A stretch of 64,000 nt of DNA from Apostichopus japonicus (GCF_037975245.1 NC_092567.1:25288876-25352875); one strand, 5' to 3'; shown: positions 1-22,586, counted from the first letter of the stretch. Translations and numbers: made by a program. Notes: generated by a model from the sequence alone, not told the origin.

Positions 1-9366
<9,366 letters not shown>

Positions 9367-9432
9367 TAACGAAAGTGGAAGACATGTCCATTTGAATCAC
9401 CTGTGTTGTTGAAGCACTAGATACATTCTTAC

Positions 9433-9831
9433 CAGTGGCAGAACGTCAATACAGTCAGGGGGTGGATGCCCCCCCCCCCCCCCGACGTACTCAAATGGAC
9501 TGCTGGCGCCCTTTTCAGCTTTTTACCACTTTTTACTTATTCGCGATTATTGACTTTTTTACAAAGATACCACAGGGATTGTGATGAAGCGCATGTACTT
9601 TCAACACCCATATAAACTTCCGCGTTGTCACAAATGGCGATGAAACCTATTTATTCTTCGTTTATCTGCAAATTAGCAAGGCCCGGAAAGGGTCATTTCC
9701 GGCGATCTAGGGAGTATCTTTACTCAAAAAAGTTCTGCGCCACGCTGTGGTGGCGCTCCGCTTAGAAAGTGTCGAAAGCGCCCCTACAGACCATTCTGGC
9801 CCCCTGACCAATACCTCTAGCGCCGCCACTG
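9433..9831. mobile_element. hAT-type MITE, CAGTGGC family, copy 1
   Basis: Ends are inverted (cagtggcagaac at the left, cgccgccactg at the right). It is flanked by attcttac and attctaac, an 8-bp duplication with one mismatch, the hAT hallmark. The core has ggtggcgctccgcttaga. It sits just upstream of the TMTC start codon. Confidence 0.9.
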
Positions 9832-10087
9832 ATTCTAACATGTCATGTATATAGAGTGACGTGACATGTTATTTCTGTGCTGGTTACAATTTCATTTTCT
9901 CTTCCAGATTGACCACTAAGGCACGCCAGTGATGATTGCAACTCCATTTGCCACGTCATTTATTGTTTGCCAAATATTCTACGTCATAAAAATAAGTTTG
10001 TAACGCCTATATGACACAAATGACTTCATTGCTAAAAGTCTAAAACAAGAGCATCTGATAAATACAAGCATCAAACTAGAGTATAAT

Positions 10088-10474
10088 CATAGGCGCAGGA
10101 GGCGGGGGGCTTTGGGGGGGGGGCTGCAACCCCCCTCCCCAACCAAAAATGTTTGTAAAAATTCGGGCAATATGCTGAGAATTTTTAGGGCACCTACTGA
10201 AAAAAAAATTGCAATGTGTTTTTCAATGGTTAAACTGATATTATTTGTCATAATTATTATTGTAACGACTTCTCCAATAATTATAACCAATAGGGAAGGG
10301 TAATAACACGGCAAATGTTTGTATGTTATTGGCATGCGATGTAATAACCGATGCATGCCTATATGATATACACATTGACATGTTGAACGCGCGCGGAGCG
10401 CTTGAAAAAGTTTTGTTATATTTTCGGGCAAGTCGTTACAGCCCCCCAAATCAAATTAGGCTCCTACGCCTATG
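10088..10474. mobile_element. hAT-type MITE, CATAGGCG family, copy 1
   Basis: Termini cataggcgcaggag and ctcctacgcctatg are inverted repeats, with runs of G and C just inside. Flanks agtataat and agtaaaag match at 6 of 8, so the target duplication is decayed. A cleaner copy is at 42287-42664. Confidence 0.85.
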
Positions 10475-10773
10475 AGTAAAAGTAAAGATAAGTGAATGAA
10501 TAAATATTTACGGTAAGTGAAAAACCAGAGCTTTTTTCGGTTTACTGCTGGTAAATGAAACCTATGTATGATGCTAAAATCCAACTTGACACGTAATCTC
10601 ATAAAAACAAATTGATTTAAGTAAGAACAAAACAGAGACATTTTCTTGATGTAACTTGAAAGATAATTAAACCACTCATAATTTGTAATTTTCACAAACG
10701 GGAAATCAAAATCATAGTGATGTAAGTTTGCTATAAATTGCATTAATACTCACAGGTTTGTATTCCTGCTGTT

Positions 10774-11062
10774 CAGGCGCGTAGCCAAGGGGGGGGGGCG
10801 AAGGGGGCAGCCGCCCCCCCCTTGAGCATATTTTTAAAAAAAATTTGTAATGTTGATATCGCTAGTATTTTCAAAAGAGAAAATGCTAAGATGCAACTAA
10901 CAAGGCCTGGGAAGTGCCATTTCCAGCGATCTGGGAGGCATTTTTAGCCAAAATTTTCTTGTACGCTTCGCGCCAACTCATGGTGGCGCTACGCTTAGAT
11001 AGTTTGCAATGCCGAATCTACAGTTTCGCCCCTCCCTTGGCAAATTCCTGGCTACGCGCCTG
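10774..11062. mobile_element. hAT-type MITE, CAGGCGCG family, copy 1
   Basis: Terminal inverted repeats caggcgcgtagcca and ggctacgcgcctg, with perfect 8-bp target duplications ctgctgtt on both sides (10766-10773, 11063-11070). No coding capacity. Confidence 0.95.
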
Positions 11063-11689
11063 CTGCTGTTTACAGCGGCCGGAACTGTCTTGACGTCAAC
11101 TTACACATAAAAGTTATACATTTTGAAGTAAATGTTAAAATATAAAACAGCTAATTACTAGAAGAAAAAAATTGGATTTTACAGTAATACATACTTACCT
11201 TATGGGGTGTACAATGTTTGTTCATGCCTGTTTCTCTCCGATGTCTGTTCTACTGTTTGATCAAGAATTCTGGACGCTTTCGTTGCATCAGTCTATATAT
11301 AATATAGGCCTAACTACCGCAGACTATACATTTATATATGTTTATGGTCCTATACTAATGAATGATTCGTCTCCCTATATGTGATATAGTCACGGCTACG
11401 ACTTATACACTTTATTTTATTTCAATAATAATCAATATCCATTTTGCAGAATGTACTTATACATTTTTCAAGGTCCACTTATGTATTGACTTATATGACC
11501 TAGCTGCAGCAGCTGTACTCTTGTTAAAACCACAGGACGTTAACCATTTACTTTATTAATGAAAGTGTTAACATCGCGGAATTGCATCTGTTCAACGATT
11601 GATCTATGATTTGAAAGAAAAGTCATAATTTAACTAACAATATTCAGCTATACTTGGGCAGTATATCTATAAGGCTTAGCGTCATAAAT

Positions 11690-12210
11690 CAGTTGACGCA
11701 TAGGCTAATATATAGTTTAAGGGATATTCTTCTATTTATGTTCACACTGTAAATTAATATCACTATATAAACTGACGCCACAAATTTCGTGTTCATTGTC
11801 AAATAATTCTCCAATAATTCTTAACACATCCATACTTAAAACTGCCTCCTTAAAACATCCATTCCAACCGTACTATACCGACGTGCACTACGTATTAATA
11901 CAGTTTAAGGGTCATTCTTCAGCTATATTTATGTTTACACTTTAAATTAATATCACTATATCAATCAATCAAGTTCATGTGCTACATTCCATTTTTTTTT
12001 ACATTTTGAACAATATAGGATAAATAAGATGGTATCAAATAAAGTAGTAAATATAGAGTATCGATATAATATATGTGAGATGGAAGTAGAGGAACCAGAA
12101 ATAAGAGGATACTGGTTTCTGGTTTACTGGTTTCTGGTCTTATAAACAGACGCAAAAAAATCGTGTTCATTGTTGAATCATTCTCCGAAACTGCTTTCCG
12201 AAAACATCCA
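11690..12210. repeat. Diverged direct duplication, otherwise empty
   Basis: Segments near 11710-11830 and 11900-12200 share tagtttaagggatattcttc-like sequence, aaattaatatcactata, and cgtgttcattgt followed by aattctcc. This is an old tandem duplication. Nothing else is recognised between the MITEs at 11062 and 12379. Confidence 0.5.
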
Positions 12211-12378
12211 TTCAATATCATTCATACCAACAGTATACTACCCACGCTTGCCAAACACATGCATGCTATTAGCAGGCTTAGAACACACTTGCCACGTGAC
12301 TTTTTAACTCGTCATTAATAACAGGCAACACAGAGACACTATCGCGGGTATGGTTGAGAAGGAAATGGGTAGGAAAGA

Positions 12379-12643
12379 CAGGCGCGTAGCCAAGGGGGTG
12401 GGGGAAGCGAAGGGGGCGACCGCCCCCTCCTTGAGCATATATTTCTTTTACGTTTTTATGATATCGCTAGTAATTTCGAATAGAAAATGCTTAGATGCAA
12501 CTTGCAATGCCTGGGAAGTGCCATTTCCAGCGATCTGGGAGGCATTATGGTGGCGCTATACACTTAGATAGATTCCAATGCTGAATCAACGGCTCTGATA
12601 ATTTGCCTACAGATTAGTGGCACATTTCCTTGCTACGCGCCTG
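12379..12643. mobile_element. hAT-type MITE, CAGGCGCG family, copy 2
   Basis: Same termini as copy 1. Flanks aggaaaga and gggaaaga match at 7 of 8. The interior is shorter, with the middle of the core deleted. Confidence 0.9.
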
Positions 12644-12790
12644 GGGAAAGATGGGGACATATAGTCCACCGGCCTCCCTACGCTTCCCCTCTGACAAAGA
12701 AAAAGAGATGCTGGCATGCTATCCGGGGAAGTAGTAATTGTAGGAGCTAACTCAAGCTCCACAGAAATCATTTCGCAACAAAAATTTAGA

Positions 12791-12905
12791 CTGAGGTGAC
12801 CAGACGTTCCCGATTTTTGGGGACAGTCCCCGATTCCAATGTCTCGTCCCCAATTAACAATTAAGTGTCCCCAAAAGTGTCCCATATTTAACAAGAAGTC
12901 CCGGG
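12791..12905. repeat. GGGGAC/GTCCCC-rich repeat fragment
   Basis: gtgaccagacgttcccg followed by complementary ggggaca and tgtcccc words. It resembles the conserved edge of a DNA-transposon-derived repeat, but I see no second end or target duplication. Confidence 0.3.
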
Positions 12906-13155
12906 AATTTTAAACACGATAAATATATTTATTCCTAGCAGCTTTAGAAATGTTGCAATATCTACCTTGCTGCCCGTTAAACTTTAATCACACTTCATTA
13001 CAAAAAGCATAGATGTACACAAATACCTCGCAGCGACGATCTCATAGATAAAAAAAAAAAACTACTATAATGTAGGGTATAAGCAGAGTAATGTACAAGC
13101 GTGACAGTGTTTCCTACGACATAAAGTGGTGTTACTCCTGTACTGACATGTAGGC

Positions 13156-14076
13156 CAGAGGCGTAACGATGAGTCTGGGGGCCCCTGGGTCTAAGGAAGG
13201 AAGGGCCCCCCTGGCTGCTGCGGAGAATCAAATCGCGCAGCGCACATCACGAGCGCGGAGCGCGAAGTCCCAAAGGCGTGGGTCCAGGGCCCGCCTTAGG
13301 GCCCTGGAAGCTCTGGGGTTCTACAAGCTCTCTAGTGCAATCTAAGCCGTATATGGAACATTTCGTGGTGATTTTATCGACTGAGATTTTGGGGAAAATC
13401 TGCGTTCATAGACACATTTTTGGTCCGCCTTGTCTGTCATACTGGGAACATGAAAAAAAGGTGTTGCAAAGCTAGAATATCGTTAAGAGATTGAAAGGAC
13501 AATAAGACCAAATGACCAATGTCCAATTAACATAAACATGTATATTTCAACCCGTGGCGTAACTCCTGTGGACAAATGGTATCCAAGTTCCCGAGAACTT
13601 GGAAAGGCTAGAGCTTGAATTTACTGAGCCTGGCCTTCTTGTCAGCAAACATATCGATTAGTCCATCTATATCAAGTGACCATGCATGCCCCCTCGCTCT
13701 CGATGGAAAGGATAGCCAGCGAATCCAGCCGATCTTGAGAAATGGTTGAACGTAGGAAAGTCTTGATTAGCTTCAACTTGGAGAATGATCTTTCTGCGGT
13801 CGCCACTGTGACTGTAAGTGTAATAAATAGGACCACAGCCGATAACAGCTTTAACAGTTGCAGGGGCATATGATTTATGACGAACGTATTCACGCACAGA
13901 AAAATATGTCCATTGTCTCGTTTATAGTTTCTTTTCCAACGAAAACGTGCCGTTTCAAAAAAAAAGAAAAACAAGAGTACCTCTCTTCCAAGTTCTGTAC
14001 ATCAGTGCAGAGGGGCCCCCTTTGGTCGGGGGCCCCTGGGTTTGCCCCGTCCGAGCCCATAGGCGTTACGCCGCTG
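13156..14076 (-). mobile_element. Degraded hAT transposon with transposase C-terminus
   Basis: A 921-bp element with inverted ends (cagaggcgtaacg and cgttacgccgctg) and a perfect 8-bp duplication atgtaggc (13148-13155, 14077-14084). Minus-strand codons around 13860-13672 give VATAERSFSKLKLIKTFLRS and RLDSLAILSIE, the hATC dimerisation motif of ZMYM1-like hAT transposases. The homology continues past a stop near 13671 in another frame, so there is at least one frameshift. The catalytic core is absent. Confidence 0.9.
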
Positions 14077-15372
14077 ATGTAGGCCTATTCTTGATTATGC
14101 CATGTCTGTGCTCTACCAGCCTAGCAATTTCTTTCTCAAAGGGGGGAGACCCCCCTCTTAGACGTCCCCTCCTCTTAGATGTCCCCTCCTCTTACAGACA
14201 CCTTCCCAGGCCGCATATTCCACCTTCAACACAAAGTCCTGTACGTAACAGTATACAAAGCCTGGTGAGTTTTCGTTTTCCTCTGACCCACCAAATCCAT
14301 ATCCCCAAGAAGTCTGGGATCACTCTGCGGTACCTGGACCCTCCTTTCCTTTCGCTTCCTTCCACTACCGCCCGCTCCCCATCCAGTCCCCCACCATCTT
14401 TCCCCAGTCATTTTATCAGAAACATTTAGACGGCGATCCCAAATCCATCTATCGAACGGCCTTCAGCCTAGGCCCAAAGTTTGTTTCCACCCAACTGCTG
14501 TAAACAAGTTCTTATGTATCTGCGCGGAATCTTTGGAATGTTAGGCCTACTAGTCTTCACAGAGGTGGTAGTTAGTCTGTTTGTTCTATACAGTCGTCCT
14601 GCCCCTATTTGCTTTGTGGTTGAAAAGGCCAGTGACCCAAGCCTAGCCTCTTTTTGATCGGTTCTGTGATTGACTTTCGTAGTTCTCCCATCTCTCAAGA
14701 TTGTATTCATCAGGAGTTGTGATTATATTAACAGTGATATAACAGTTCGTTTTTTAAATTAGCCCACTTAAATAAGAGAAGGATTAAGCGTAAGTAGTGA
14801 AACCACGAAAGTAATATAATCCACGATAATTAAAATTCGGTGTTTACACCTGTAATGATAGAACCCCGAGTATGGTCTTCCGGTGTTACTCATGCACTAT
14901 AATGAACTGCACTTGCGAAATTTAATTAGACCTAACGTTGTTACCCTTGTTTGCTACACACTACAGTAGATATAGGCCTACACATCGTATGTCCAGTTTG
15001 GCCTATTCTGCCCTTTCACATAATGTATGTTATACTCAGACCCTTCTTACATACATCTTCACGAAATTACGATCTGCACAGGCTGTCCAAGATAGACATG
15101 TTTGTGTTATTGTTAGTACTGTTACTAGGCTAGGCCCAAAGTTTGAAATATAGGACTAGTAAATATGACATGTTGGGTTCAAATATGGTGCACTCAAGTC
15201 ATTGTAAATTGCAAATTTTTGTCATTGTGAATACATTTCTCCTTTTTTCTATATCTTGCTTCATCAAAGTGTTTTTTTTTCTGGTAGCGGTAGCTTTGGC
15301 ATTACTATTGTGCAGTACGTAGTGGTATTTACTATCTGCCTGGCAGATAAAGGATCAGAGAGCACAATGATC
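14077..15372. other. No gene recognised
   Basis: C-rich patches at 14145-14200 and 14330-14400, otherwise AT-rich unique-looking DNA. Short open frames here have no recognisable domain. Confidence 0.5.
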
Positions 15373-15747
15373 CAGTGGCGGAACATCCATACAGTCAGGG
15401 GGGGCGGATGCTCCCCACTGACAGACTCAAATAGACTGATGGCGCCCTTTTCAGCTTTTTACCACTTTTAACTTATTCGCGATAATTGACTTTTTTATTG
15501 CGCTCTCATCTACCTATTGACATTTGTCACATTTTGTTGACGATGACCAGCTATTTATTCGTTTATCTGCAAATTAGCAAGGCCTGGAAAGGGTTATTTC
15601 CGGCGATCTAGGGAGTATCTTAATTTACTCAAAAAATTTCTGTACGCTCCGCGCCAACCTGTGGTGGCGCTCCGCTTAGATAGTATCGAAAGTGCCCCTA
15701 CAGACCATTCTCAACCCCCCTGACCGATACCCCTAGCTCCGCCACTG
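15373..15747. mobile_element. hAT-type MITE, CAGTGGC family, copy 2
   Basis: Ends cagtggcggaac and gctccgccactg, with a perfect 8-bp duplication caatgatc (15365-15372, 15748-15755). The core shares aaattagcaaggcctgg and ggtggcgctccgcttaga with the copy at 9433 and with two other MITE families. Confidence 0.95.
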
Positions 15748-16175
15748 CAATGATCTGAGTACTAATAATGGAGTTGCAATACTTGTTTTATCTTACTGCC
15801 AAGTGAAGCACACAACTCTTTAATTAAATATCATCTGATATGGCAGAGATGAATGAGGGATTGTATTCATTCTGCAGTTGGATGAACAATTAAATGCATT
15901 ACATTTCACATGGTGCTACAATTCCATTCTTACTTTAGGTTCCAAGAACGTTCTTAAATGTTAAGATAAAAGAGATGCTCTAAAAAGCCAGTCCTTCAAA
16001 ATGCTGAGCAAAGTCTTGCTCCGATTGGGAGGGTCACAACATGTTTTTAAATGTTGTGTTGTGAGGGAGTCACATTTTGTCCATGTATGATGTCATAGTG
16101 CCCTTTTATTGGAGGGGAAATGTTAAACATACTTTCCTATTGTTATTCTGTCTAACAGTCAGTGTTACTAAGTAG

Positions 16176-16723
16176 CAGACCTGTCAACCTGTTTGACCCC
16201 AAAATAGGGAGAATAACATTTTTCAGGGCCAAAATATAGGGAGAACAAGGGGAAAATAGGGAGGTTGGTAATTTTCGACTGAAATGATATAAATACTCCT
16301 AAATAAGTATAGTCTACTTATGCAATACAGTGAGAGAATCATCCATTCAGTGTTTCTTGTTGTAGTTTACAGCAGCTCGCTTCGCTTTCTCCAGGGTTTC
16401 TTTAGTAGGCTTCCATTTGAAACAGGGAACAGTGGACTCTGGGTACTGTGACTTCATGGCTAGTATGCTAGATAGAGTCCCATCAAGCTTGAGACTTGAC
16501 CGACTGTCTGTCTTGTTCTTGCAAACTACACTGAATAGCCTTTCCTGTTCAGCGTTACTGTGGGGAATTACTAAGCATAAGACTAATTGTTGGTTATTTT
16601 CAGAAATGTTGCAAGTGATGAAACATTAAAAAACCGGGAGAATAAAATACAAAACCGGGAGGCCGGGAGATTCGGGTAAAACCCGGGAGTCTCCCAGTAA
16701 AACCGGGAGTGTTGACGGATCTG
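16176..16723 (-). mobile_element. Second degraded hAT-like element with transposase tail
   Basis: Ends cagacctgtcaac and gttgacggatctg are imperfect inverted repeats, with gggag/ctccc-rich subterminal DNA. Minus-strand codons about 16605-16370 read LVIPHSNAEQERLFSVV, then KLDGTLSSMLAMK, a hATC-type C-terminus. Flanks share aagtag but not a clean 8-bp duplication. Confidence 0.8.
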
Positions 16724-18920
16724 AAGTAGGGTTGCACTGAATTTCAAATTTGGCTGAATTCAGGATTTACAGTAAAAGCTCTCAGTTTTGGTGAATTCTA
16801 AATCTAGTTTGTAAAACAACTGATATATGTTTCTCAGGAACTTAAAGATTATAATGGTGTTTGTGAACAAACATATTGTAACCTCCTGGTTTATTGTTTT
16901 CAGAAATGTAATTTCACCTGTTTAGGTTAGACTTGAGAGCCGGCTAATGACTAGTGAACTATACTGTACATGATGATGTTATTGTTGTCTAAACAGTAAA
17001 ATGCAGGCTTAAGTAATAAGGAAATAAATTGGGATAATGCACGGTAAACTCACTGGCGGATTAACATAAGTTGCAAAAAGAGGTATCTCGCCAAGCTTAA
17101 CCCCAATCCCATAGCTACTGTAGCTGTCTAAGCCAATTCAAAGCAAATGAATCACAGAACTTGTATGAAACGAATCAGATCATGTATATATGGTATGACA
17201 ACTAGCCCCTCGGTGTAAACCTTGACCAAGTGGTGACCAGAATTCTAGCTAGCTTTCAGCCTGAAGTATACTTAACGTAGCAACGAGCAACAACGATTAG
17301 CTTATTTAGCAATACTGGCATTAATGTTATTAATAGTATGGCATTAAGCGGCCATCAAAACAAAAATAGGACTAACGCAAGTAATAGTACTTATCAGAAT
17401 TTATTGGAGGCTTTGAATAAACAAAATAGGCAATCTTCAAAAGTCCTGAGAGCAGCAACCCAAGGAATCGAACCAACAAAAGACAGTTACACACAACAGT
17501 TGACTATAGCCAATATCAGAACACCATGGATAACACTTACATAATGTTTAACTGACAGGCCTAGGCATGGAGTTACTGACAAGGTATAGTGCAGCCAAAA
17601 TGTATTCAAGAAATGCACTTTGCAAGGAACAGTAAATGTGAAGATCCAAATTAAGTAATGTTACATGTCCTGGTGCACTCGTATTTGCGTCCGAACAAAT
17701 GCTACAGCCAATGTACTACAAAAGTCAAATGTTTACAACTGTAATTATATAGCTTAGCACAGTATACAGTGTACTTTACTATGTCAGTAAGTACACATAT
17801 CCGTAATAAACAATGACTTTTAGATAAATTCTCTTTATTGCTGAATTCACCGGTTCCTTTTGCTATGCCCACTGGATGTAGGCGCAGTATGCCCTAGTGC
17901 CAGATCCTTATGCTGTATAACATAGTGTTGTTCAATGTCTCTAGTCAGAGTATTGTTATTCAAGATTGTTATTTTTATCAGTCCATATTTACATTGTACT
18001 TAGAATTTTAACTAAAATAAAATTAAAGAAAAACGGAGTACTCTTTCGATACAATTGTTGTTTATTTTTCTTTTGAAGTATTTACAAAATCGTAACATTC
18101 TGAGATGTAAACTAATATTTGTTTTAATGCTTTGTATGAATGCATGAACAGGGTATATAACCCTATTGCTGGATGCACTTGGCGTAGGCCTAGTGCATCG
18201 CTTGGGTCATAACCCCGATTGCGCAGTATCCTGCGATAAACGCACGGTAGACCGTTGATAAAAACCGTAATTCTTGTTTGATACAGTATGGTCAGTGCTT
18301 GTATTTCTCTAATTGTGAGTATAACTTGTTAAGCTTTAATGAATGCGGAGCTTGACAAGTTGACCCCTTACCTTTGTCATTATTCTACGTATAGTTAGAA
18401 CTGTACTGTACTGTGCTATGTAATGTACTGTACCATACTGTACATAAATGTACGATGTAATGTACTGTACAGTGCTATGCAGTACAGTACATTCCTGTAC
18501 ATTCCTGTACTACATTGCAAAGTGAACACATCTTTTTCCCTGTAGACTTGTTTCTTGTTGGTTTTATTGAATATCATATAATTTAATGGATTCTTGATGG
18601 TATGCAATTGTCAGTTGATGTTGAAAACAAATTTTTGCTGGTATGGTTTATTACAAACATGATATACCCTTGAAAAAGGTTTTATATTTCTTCACTCTGT
18701 GCCTTAACTGTTCTTGTTAGAGACTGGTAAGTTAACATTGTATGATAGAGTACTGAAAGAGCATGCTTGGAGTGAGTCTGTACTCATTTTCATTACAACA
18801 GTTTTAGCTGTACACAGTGTACAATAATCATACTTGGTATTGTAGATTGTATTAAGTCACAGATTCAAGGTCCAAGTCAAGAGAAAGCTTTTAAGTTTTA
18901 ACTAAATATTTTAAATGTAA
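16724..18920. other. No gene recognised
   Basis: AT-rich DNA. The only pattern seen is a cluster of gtactgtac-type words at 18400-18515. Short open frames lack any domain. Confidence 0.5.
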
Positions 18921-19035
18921 AAGTAAGTTAGCCTGACGTTTCGATCCTATCAGGATCTTCTTCAGAGGCTAAATGACAACTCTGAAGAAGATCCTGCTAG
19001 GATCGAAAGTTCGAAACGTCAGGCCAACTTACTCC
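18921..19035. repeat. Inverted pair of hammerhead-ribozyme-like motifs
   Basis: The minus-strand copy (18972-18928) reads ttagcct, ctgaaga, a gatcc/ggatc hairpin, gaaacgtc, aggctaa. The outer seven bases pair perfectly, as stem I of a hammerhead would. The plus copy (18976-19030) has the same core with an extra gaaagttc. One extra A follows ctgaaga, and stem III is only the palindrome acgt. Related motifs occur in Penelope-like elements (known). Activity is inference. Confidence 0.55.
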
Positions 19036-22000
19036 AATCTCTCACACAGGCTCTTAAGTGGATAAGCAGTTTGCTAACAGTTTTATTTTATTTTAAATAT
19101 TTTTAAGTGGACATATAGAATGAATGAAGGTTTTTTATTCATTTTATTTTGATTAATTATTTAAATGTTATGTGATAATAATATCGTGTAACTATGTAAC
19201 CTTTAAATTGGACTGGAAAAATTTATGCAGAACTTCTGTAGTCCTGAGGTACAGTGCAAGATCTTCTAAATGTGTTTAAATCATGCCATTGATTACTGCT
19301 AAATTATCTTCCATCCTGTTATTTATTTCTGTTTTAAGGACCCCAAACTAGCTTACTGTAGTTGACAAGTACTGTATAGATTTATTGTACTTGTGTATCA
19401 TAGATAATTAATACTAATCTTATCATACAGAAGATACAGGTCTCTACCTAATCTGGACAGTCACTTTGACTGGTGAAAATATTTCTTGATCTATTCCAGT
19501 GATGTGGTGGATTGACTTACAGGCATGCTGGGTATGCTCTCTCCTGATACTGTAACTATATATATTACACAATGGAATTATGGAGCTATAGATAATATTA
19601 CTCCAGATATTATCTAGGAATCTTATCCTAAGACTTCCATGATATTAGTTTATTGCAAAAGATACATATACCTGGTAGGAATCTCTGGGATTTCCATTAT
19701 TAGTTCAGTACAGATACCATACTGTAGTAATAATATAAGTCTATGTGCATAGCATGTATTTGTCAGCAGCTAGCTATTTTAAGATTTCAACACACCAGAG
19801 TTATTCGAGGCACCAGGGGCATTCAAAGTTCCATGGTCAGTTAATCGTTTCCTGGAGTGGCACTATATAAATCTACATTATTATTATTCTATACTGTAGG
19901 CACTGTATGATGTTAGTGTACATGTATGCAAGCTGACAGTTTCTACATTGTACAGTATGTACGACCTATGCACATGTTTACTTGCAAAACACATCACTGT
20001 ACATAGCTGTATTGAATACAAAGTACAGTAGTACTGTATTGGACCAGACTGTTAAGTTAATAAATTATGGCCAATTAAAATGTTGAACTACAGTATTCAA
20101 GAGAATTGTCTGGAATATTTAACAAAATTTTTAACAAAACAAAATCAGAATTCAATGTGCAACGTATCTAATTTGTTATTAATATGATCATTATTATTTG
20201 TTATTACAGTAAAATGAGTAAATTATATGTTCAGTCTCCATACTCAGTACATTGAGTTTGTCTCCAGTTCAGAATTAAGCCATTAAAGTTTATAAAGAGG
20301 AGGAATAGTCCTGATGGGAGGGGGTAGATGGGTGTCAAAAGGGGCGGTGGGGGTGATGCAGCCGTTGATCATTTAAGGGCCATGGAGAAATATAAACAAC
20401 TGGTACTCATTCAGTCATTTTCATAATAAACTAAAGGCAAAAATGTAGTCTTACAAAAGAGTCCCCTGTGACATTTGTCCCTGTGGCTAGACATTACTCT
20501 CAATGTTCCTAATGAAAGATGAATGTAAAAAATAAAGGGCTGTTCTCTGTCATCTTGAATTGAAAAATAAAGGCCTTTGTTGGCTTGAGTGTGTATACCT
20601 CATTGTATGAAACACTTTATAACCAAGTTAGATCATAATGAGAGAGAAATATTGATGAAAGGTGTGACATACAGTATGAAAATTCATAATTCTGCAAAAT
20701 AAACTGCTCGCTTTTATATATGTGACCCTGAAAGGTTAATTACATTTCTGGATCATCAAGAAACCAAGGGGGATGCAATCTATTTCTTTACAAAGACAAT
20801 TCAAATTCGTTCATCAAGTGAGACATGATCTAATCTCTAACAGATGTGGAAATATAGTTTGTAAACCTTTCCAACAAAAATGGCTGGTTCCCAATCAAAG
20901 TACAGTTATGAGAACCTACTACACACATATTTGCACAAAAATTCTTCATCAGGGGGAAGGTGCCTCTGATGTTACAACACTGACCGGTACCCCTCCTCCA
21001 CCCTCCCACCTCTCATGTAACTATCTACATACCAGCAGGTGCCCCTGTATGTATCCTTGATTCATGGCTCCTCTGTTTCATTTTGACCATGAACTTAAAC
21101 TAGAACTGAAATTTGAATACCTCCACTTCACCTCTGTCAACCCTAAAAGGATTCTCCTCTGATATCCTAGGAATTTGACCTTTCACCTCGCACCAACTCC
21201 AGCCCAAACAAATTCCTGTCTGAGTAGTCAATTTTTGGCACCCCCTTGGAGAAAGTTCATTAGCCCATTTTCATCCCTACTGTATATTCCAGTTGTATTT
21301 AAACTAATCATACTAGCCTAGCCTGTACATACAGTGCAAGCGATCAACATTGCTTGACTGGCTGCATACACAGGCTGGAATCTGTTATTAGTTTTAATTG
21401 CCATCAATTTTTAATGCATCGAAAATTGTAGTTGTTGTGAATAGTAGATGCACCAGATGTGCAGTACAATGTTAAGATTAATATATGTATGAAAATGTAA
21501 GTTGTGGATGAATCCATGCGGTAGGTTTAATTTCTCTGCTATTTACAGCACTAATGGTGCCATGGTGTCTGTATCACCATGACTCAACATATTAATATCA
21601 TCATGTACTAGTATTGTATATGGTTATTCCAGACACACTGCTGACAAGAGAAAGGTGTTTTGTTCAATCAGGAATGGGACACTCCACTATTATCATAGGG
21701 AATTGGTAAAGTGCTTTCAGAGCTATTGTTCATCTGAAAGTACATAGATTTACTTACAGTATACATTCATTGTGGAGTCACAAATATCATCTCCCCTGGA
21801 GAGTTGGTTCATTTCAATTTATAAGAAATGGTAAAGGCATATCTGTGTAAAATACGAGAGAGAAGTGTTAACAAAAAAGGCATAAAAAGACTGATTTATG
21901 TTTAGCTTGTTTTGACATGTAATGGTTTGAAAGATGAGCCTATACCAGTATAAAATTTCCTTCTCAGAAAGTGGCCTCTTTTAGCAGGGGGTGATCAGGA

Positions 22001-22586
22001 AATAAAAAAATTATCATCGGGGATTGACTTTCACTTTTTGTTTTGTTATCATGGCAGAAGTATGGGCTGTAAAGATATTTCCAGCTAGGCTAAGGTTAGG
22101 TCACATTAATTGGCAGAGATGAGCTGGCTTTAGTCATCGCTGCATTCCAAGCCTTACCACTTATATACCAGGAGATGATATCTAATCACAGTTGTTACTG
22201 ACTACTATAGGAAGTCGATTGGGAGTAGATTGCTTCCACCAGGAAATATTACCACTTCCGTGTGGATGTTATTATATCTGCGAATATTTAATGTCAGATA
22301 TTGTCATGTATATATTGATGTAAGACTTTTGTTGTAGAAGATTTCAAGCTTGGTCATGAACATACAGTGTTTAGACAGTTGGATCAATTCTTTGGATTTT
22401 ACTTTATTCACACGAAAGGGTTTTGTTCGCTGCCTTTGTCTGTTGCGAGAAAAGATTTTGGTCTCTACAAAATAGTGTTCACGATAGTCTGTGGATTAAT
22501 TGGAATAACTTTTATGAACTCCTGTTGAAAGTACTTTTGTGGAAGGATTTACCCAGATATTTTGTTTCAAAACTAACAACACAATA
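19036..22586. other. No gene recognised; upstream of tetraspanin 1
   Basis: Unique-looking AT-rich DNA with many tactgta words. At 19856-19895 ctatataaatctacattatt resembles the LINE/SINE tail. It must contain the tetraspanin 1 promoter, or an untranslated exon, but none can be pinned. Confidence 0.45.

Noticed and set aside
13947-14429. 160-codon plus-strand frame
   Set aside because: It spans the right end of a hAT element into C-rich DNA and resembles no protein.
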